Under the pieces are notes generated by a model. The model had not been told where the DNA came from and searched no databases. It saw nothing but the letters and a program-made list of their open reading frames with translations. Shown piece after piece: positions 3,802 to 6,028 of a DNA stretch of 6,028 nucleotides. Position numbers and translations under genes: made by a program. This DNA is from Rhizobacter sp. (GTDB taxonomy: Bacteria > Pseudomonadota > Gammaproteobacteria > Burkholderiales > Burkholderiaceae_C), in assembly GCA_014380155.1 (NCBI GenBank), contig JACMKJ010000517.1, forward strand, positions 1 through 6,028, written 5' to 3'. Position 1 is the stretch's first letter. Every line of letters begins with the position of its first letter.

Positions 3802-5952
3802 ATGAACGACGCCACCCTCCAAAACGACGGCCCGCTGCTGCTGGTCGACGGCTCCAGCTACCTCTACCGCGCCTACCACGCGCTGCCCGACTTGCGCGGG
3901 CCCGAGGGCGTGCCCACCGGCGCCATCCACGGCATGGTGGCGATGATGAAGAAGGCGGTGCAAGACGTGAAGCCGTCGCATGCCGTGTGTGTGTTCGACG
4001 CCAAGGGTCCGACCTTTCGCGACGACTGGTACCCCGAGTACAAGGCCCAGCGCTCGCCCATGCCCGAGCCGCTGGTGCAGCAGATCGAGCCCATCCACGA
4101 GGTGGTGAAGCTGCTCGGCTGGCCGGTGCTCACCGTGCCGGGTGTCGAGGCCGACGACGTGATCGGCACCTTGTCGGAGCTGGCCGCCAAGGCGGGGCAG
4201 AAGGTGGTCATCTCCACCGGCGACAAAGACCTGGCCCAGCTCGTCAACGAGCACGTGACGCTGATGAACACCATGAGCAACGAGCGGCTCAACGAGCAGG
4301 CTGTGGCCGACAAGTTCGGCGTGCCGCCCAACCGCATCGTCGACTACCTCACGCTGATGGGCGACGCGGTCGACAACGTGCCCGGCGTCGAGAAGGTCGG
4401 CCCCAAGACCGCAGCCAAGTGGATCGCCGAATACGGCTCGCTGCAAGGTGTGATCGACGCTGCCGACAAGATCAAGGGGGTGGCCGGCGAAAACCTGCGC
4501 AAGGCACTCGACTGGCTGCCCACCGGCCGTAAGCTGGTAACGGTGAAGACCGATTGCGAGCTGCAAGGCCACGTGCCCGGCTGGCCCTCGTTAGACGAGC
4601 TGGCATTGAAGCCGGTCGACAAACCCGCGCTGCTCGCCTTCTACAACCGCTTCGGCTTCAAGACCTGGAAGCGCGAGCTCGAAGACGCGCTCGGCGCCCC
4701 TGCCGCTGCCACCTCAGCCAAACCGGCGCCGCCACCCGCACCCAAGATCACGCCGCAAGGCGACATGTTCAGCGACACACCCGCACCCGCTCCGGCGCCG
4801 TCGACCGTCAACCGCAGCTACACCACCGTGCTGACGCTGGAAGAGCTGGAGCTGTGGGCCGACAAGGCCGAGTCGGCGCCGCTCGTCGCGCTCGACACCG
4901 AGACCGATTCGCTCGACGGCATGCGCGCGCAGATCGTCGGCATCTCGCTCAGCGTGAGCCCGGGTGAAGCGGCCTACATCCCGCTGCGCCACAGCTACGC
5001 CGGCGCCCCCGACCAGCTGCCGGTAGAGGCCGTGCTCGCGCGCCTGAAACCCTGGCTGGAAAACGCCGACGCACCCAAGCTCGGCCAAAACATCAAGTAC
5101 GACAGCCACGTGCTCGCCAACGCCGGCATCACGGTGCGAGGTTATGTGCACGACACGCTGCTGGAGAGCTACGTGCTCGAAGCGCACAAGCCGCACAGCC
5201 TGGAAAGCCTGGCCCAGCGCCACATCGGCCGCAGCGGTCTGAGCTATGAAGACGTGTGCGGCAAGGGCGCGCACCAGATCCCGTTTGCGCAGGTCGAGAT
5301 CAGCAAAGCGTCTGAGTACTCGTGCGAAGACAGCGAGATGACGCTGCAGGTGCACCAGGCGCTGTGGCCGCAGGTCGAGGCCGACGCTGGCTTGCGCCAC
5401 GTCTACGAAAAGATCGAAATGCCGGTGGCCGCCATCCTGCAGCGCATCGAGCGCAACGGTGTGCTGATCGACCCGACCTTGCTCGCGCAACAAAGCCAGC
5501 AGCTCGGCGAGCGCATGCTGGCGCTCGAGAAAGAAGCGCACGAACTCGCCGGCCAGCCGTTCAACATGGGCTCGCCGAAGCAGATCGGCGAGATCCTGTT
5601 CGGCAAGCTTGGCCTGCCGGTGATCAAGAAGACGGCCAGCGGTGCGCCCAGTACCGACGAAGAGGTGCTCGACAAACTTGCCGAGGACTACCCGCTTCCG
5701 GCCAAGCTGCTGGAGCACCGCTCGCTGTCAAAGCTGAAGGGCACCTACACCGACAAGCTGCCGCTGATGATCAACCCCGACACCGGCCGTGTGCACACCA
5801 ACTACGCGCAGGCGGTGGCGGTGACGGGGCGCTTGTCGAGCAACGACCCCAACCTGCAGAACATCCCGATTCGCACACCCGAGGGCCGGCGACGTCCATT
5901 TCATCGGCGGCGAAGGGTCCGATCACATGCTGGTCCACGACCAGGCGGGTAG
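3802..5952 (+). CDS. polA: DNA polymerase I, C-terminal polymerase domain disrupted or cut off
   Basis: DNA polymerase I, which removes RNA primers and fills gaps in replication and repair. The 5'-nuclease domain (about 1-295) begins with LLLVDGSSYLYRAYHAL (12-28) and carries GVEADDVIGTL (114-124), ISTGDKDLAQLV (137-148) and the helix-hairpin-helix GVEKVGPKTAAKWI (195-208). A Pro/Ala linker (about 298-336) contains QGDMF (319-323). The 3'-5' exonuclease domain has all three motifs, DTETDSL (D365, E367), NIKYD (D434) and YSCED (Y506, D510), so proofreading should be active. The polymerase domain starts near 530 and is normal through TGRLSSNDPNLQNIPIRTPEGRR (675-697). After residue 697 the frame turns into an Arg-rich run and stops at 716, against about 930 expected. 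The catalytic motifs (DYSQIELR and downstream) are absent. Start chosen by family N-terminus. Identity is certain; the 3' end is not trustworthy. Confidence 0.95.
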   Translation: MNDATLQNDGPLLLVDGSSYLYRAYHALPDLRGPEGVPTGAIHGMVAMMKKAVQDVKPSHAVCVFDAKGPTFRDDWYPEYKAQRSPMPEPLVQQIEPIHEVVKLLGWPVLTVPGVEADDVIGTLSELAAKAGQKVVISTGDKDLAQLVNEHVTLMNTMSNERLNEQAVADKFGVPPNRIVDYLTLMGDAVDNVPGVEKVGPKTAAKWIAEYGSLQGVIDAADKIKGVAGENLRKALDWLPTGRKLVTVKTDCELQGHVPGWPSLDELALKPVDKPALLAFYNRFGFKTWKRELEDALGAPAAATSAKPAPPPAPKITPQGDMFSDTPAPAPAPSTVNRSYTTVLTLEELELWADKAESAPLVALDTETDSLDGMRAQIVGISLSVSPGEAAYIPLRHSYAGAPDQLPVEAVLARLKPWLENADAPKLGQNIKYDSHVLANAGITVRGYVHDTLLESYVLEAHKPHSLESLAQRHIGRSGLSYEDVCGKGAHQIPFAQVEISKASEYSCEDSEMTLQVHQALWPQVEADAGLRHVYEKIEMPVAAILQRIERNGVLIDPTLLAQQSQQLGERMLALEKEAHELAGQPFNMGSPKQIGEILFGKLGLPVIKKTASGAPSTDEEVLDKLAEDYPLPAKLLEHRSLSKLKGTYTDKLPLMINPDTGRVHTNYAQAVAVTGRLSSNDPNLQNIPIRTPEGRRRPFHRRRRVRSHAGPRPGG
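4756..4770 (+). other. Beta-clamp-binding-like pentapeptide QGDMF in the PolA linker
   Basis: Residues 319-323 of PolA read QGDMF, close to QADMF, the internal sliding-clamp-binding motif of E. coli Pol III alpha, and to the general QxxLF pattern. It sits alone in a low-complexity Pro/Ala linker between the 5'-nuclease and exonuclease domains, where an exposed docking peptide would be expected. Function is inferred from resemblance only. Confidence 0.4.
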
Positions 5953-6028
5953 GTCAGGCGCCCCAGCCCCAGGCTACACGATCCACGGCAACATGCTCGG
6001 CCGCACGAGCGGGAAGTTATTCAGCCAC
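5890..6028 (+). other. Aberrant end: sequence departs from polA
   Basis: From about 5890 the polA frame loses family similarity and G/C third-position bias and stops at 5950-5952. In another frame, from 5891 to the window end, 46 codons are open with strong G/C third-position preference. That frame reads DVHFIGGEGSDHMLV early and YTIHGNMLGRTSG later. FIGGEG faintly resembles the expected AFIAPE segment, and Y-x-I...M...SG faintly resembles DYSQIELRIMAHxS. This would fit polA carrying a net 5-base loss and many further errors, or an unrelated coding sequence joined here. I cannot identify it further. Confidence 0.6.

Noticed and set aside
3334..4572. 412-codon minus-strand frame across the ligase/polA boundary
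   Set aside because: It overlaps both polA (antisense) and the ligase (other frame) and its product is His/Gly/Arg-rich with no domain.
4714..5718. 334-codon minus-strand frame opposite polA
   Set aside because: It is antisense to the intact exonuclease region of PolA and has the composition of a shadow frame.
1..6028. tRNA, rRNA, CRISPR array, transposase or integrase
   Set aside because: I found no tandem regularly spaced repeats, no cloverleaf or rRNA-like sequence and no recombinase motifs on either strand.

Overview
The window looks like chromosomal DNA of a GC-rich betaproteobacterium of the order Burkholderiales, probably a Rubrivivax/Leptothrix/Roseateles/Comamonadaceae-type organism. 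This rests on recognised protein sequences (the BPSS1780-type membrane protein, the aminoglycoside-phosphotransferase-fold homoserine kinase, the PolA sequence, the YlcI/YnfO-like plus RelE/ParE pair) and on strong G/C preference at third codon positions. No database search was run.

Layout. Six genes lie on the minus strand; read in their own direction they are: a signal-peptide-bearing ATP-dependent DNA ligase of the Lig E type (3677-2826), a type II toxin-antitoxin pair with antitoxin first (2765-2475) and ParE-like toxin second (2478-2161), homoserine kinase thrB (2074-1115), a six-helix BPSS1780-family membrane protein (947-132), and the first 45 codons of a short-chain dehydrogenase/reductase that runs off the left edge (135-1). 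DNA polymerase I (polA) starts at 3802 on the plus strand, divergent from the ligase, and covers the right third. No gap exceeds 300 bases.

Non-coding structure. The thrB/BPSS1780 gap is almost filled by a 155-bp imperfect palindrome (958-1112) with a perfect inner hairpin and terminator-like A/T tracts. thrB has no visible Shine-Dalgarno sequence but is preceded by a 15-codon open reading frame that stops one base before its ATG. That small frame, polA and the antitoxin all have a -10-like hexamer only 6-7 bases before the ATG, which suggests leaderless transcripts. The ligase/polA gap holds two operator-like dyads.

The polA reading frame is normal through the 5'-nuclease domain, the proofreading domain and the start of the polymerase domain, then departs abruptly from the family at about 5890. 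The last ~139 bases are either a low-fidelity or chimeric sequence end or a real disruption; the polymerase catalytic motifs are not present in recognisable form.

Functionally this is mostly housekeeping: DNA replication and repair (polA, possibly the ligase), threonine synthesis (thrB) and a membrane protein of unknown role, with one accessory toxin-antitoxin module between ligase and thrB. I see no large novel defence or mobile system. The best leads are the thrB leader, the palindromic element, the clamp-motif-like segment in the PolA linker and the disrupted polA end.
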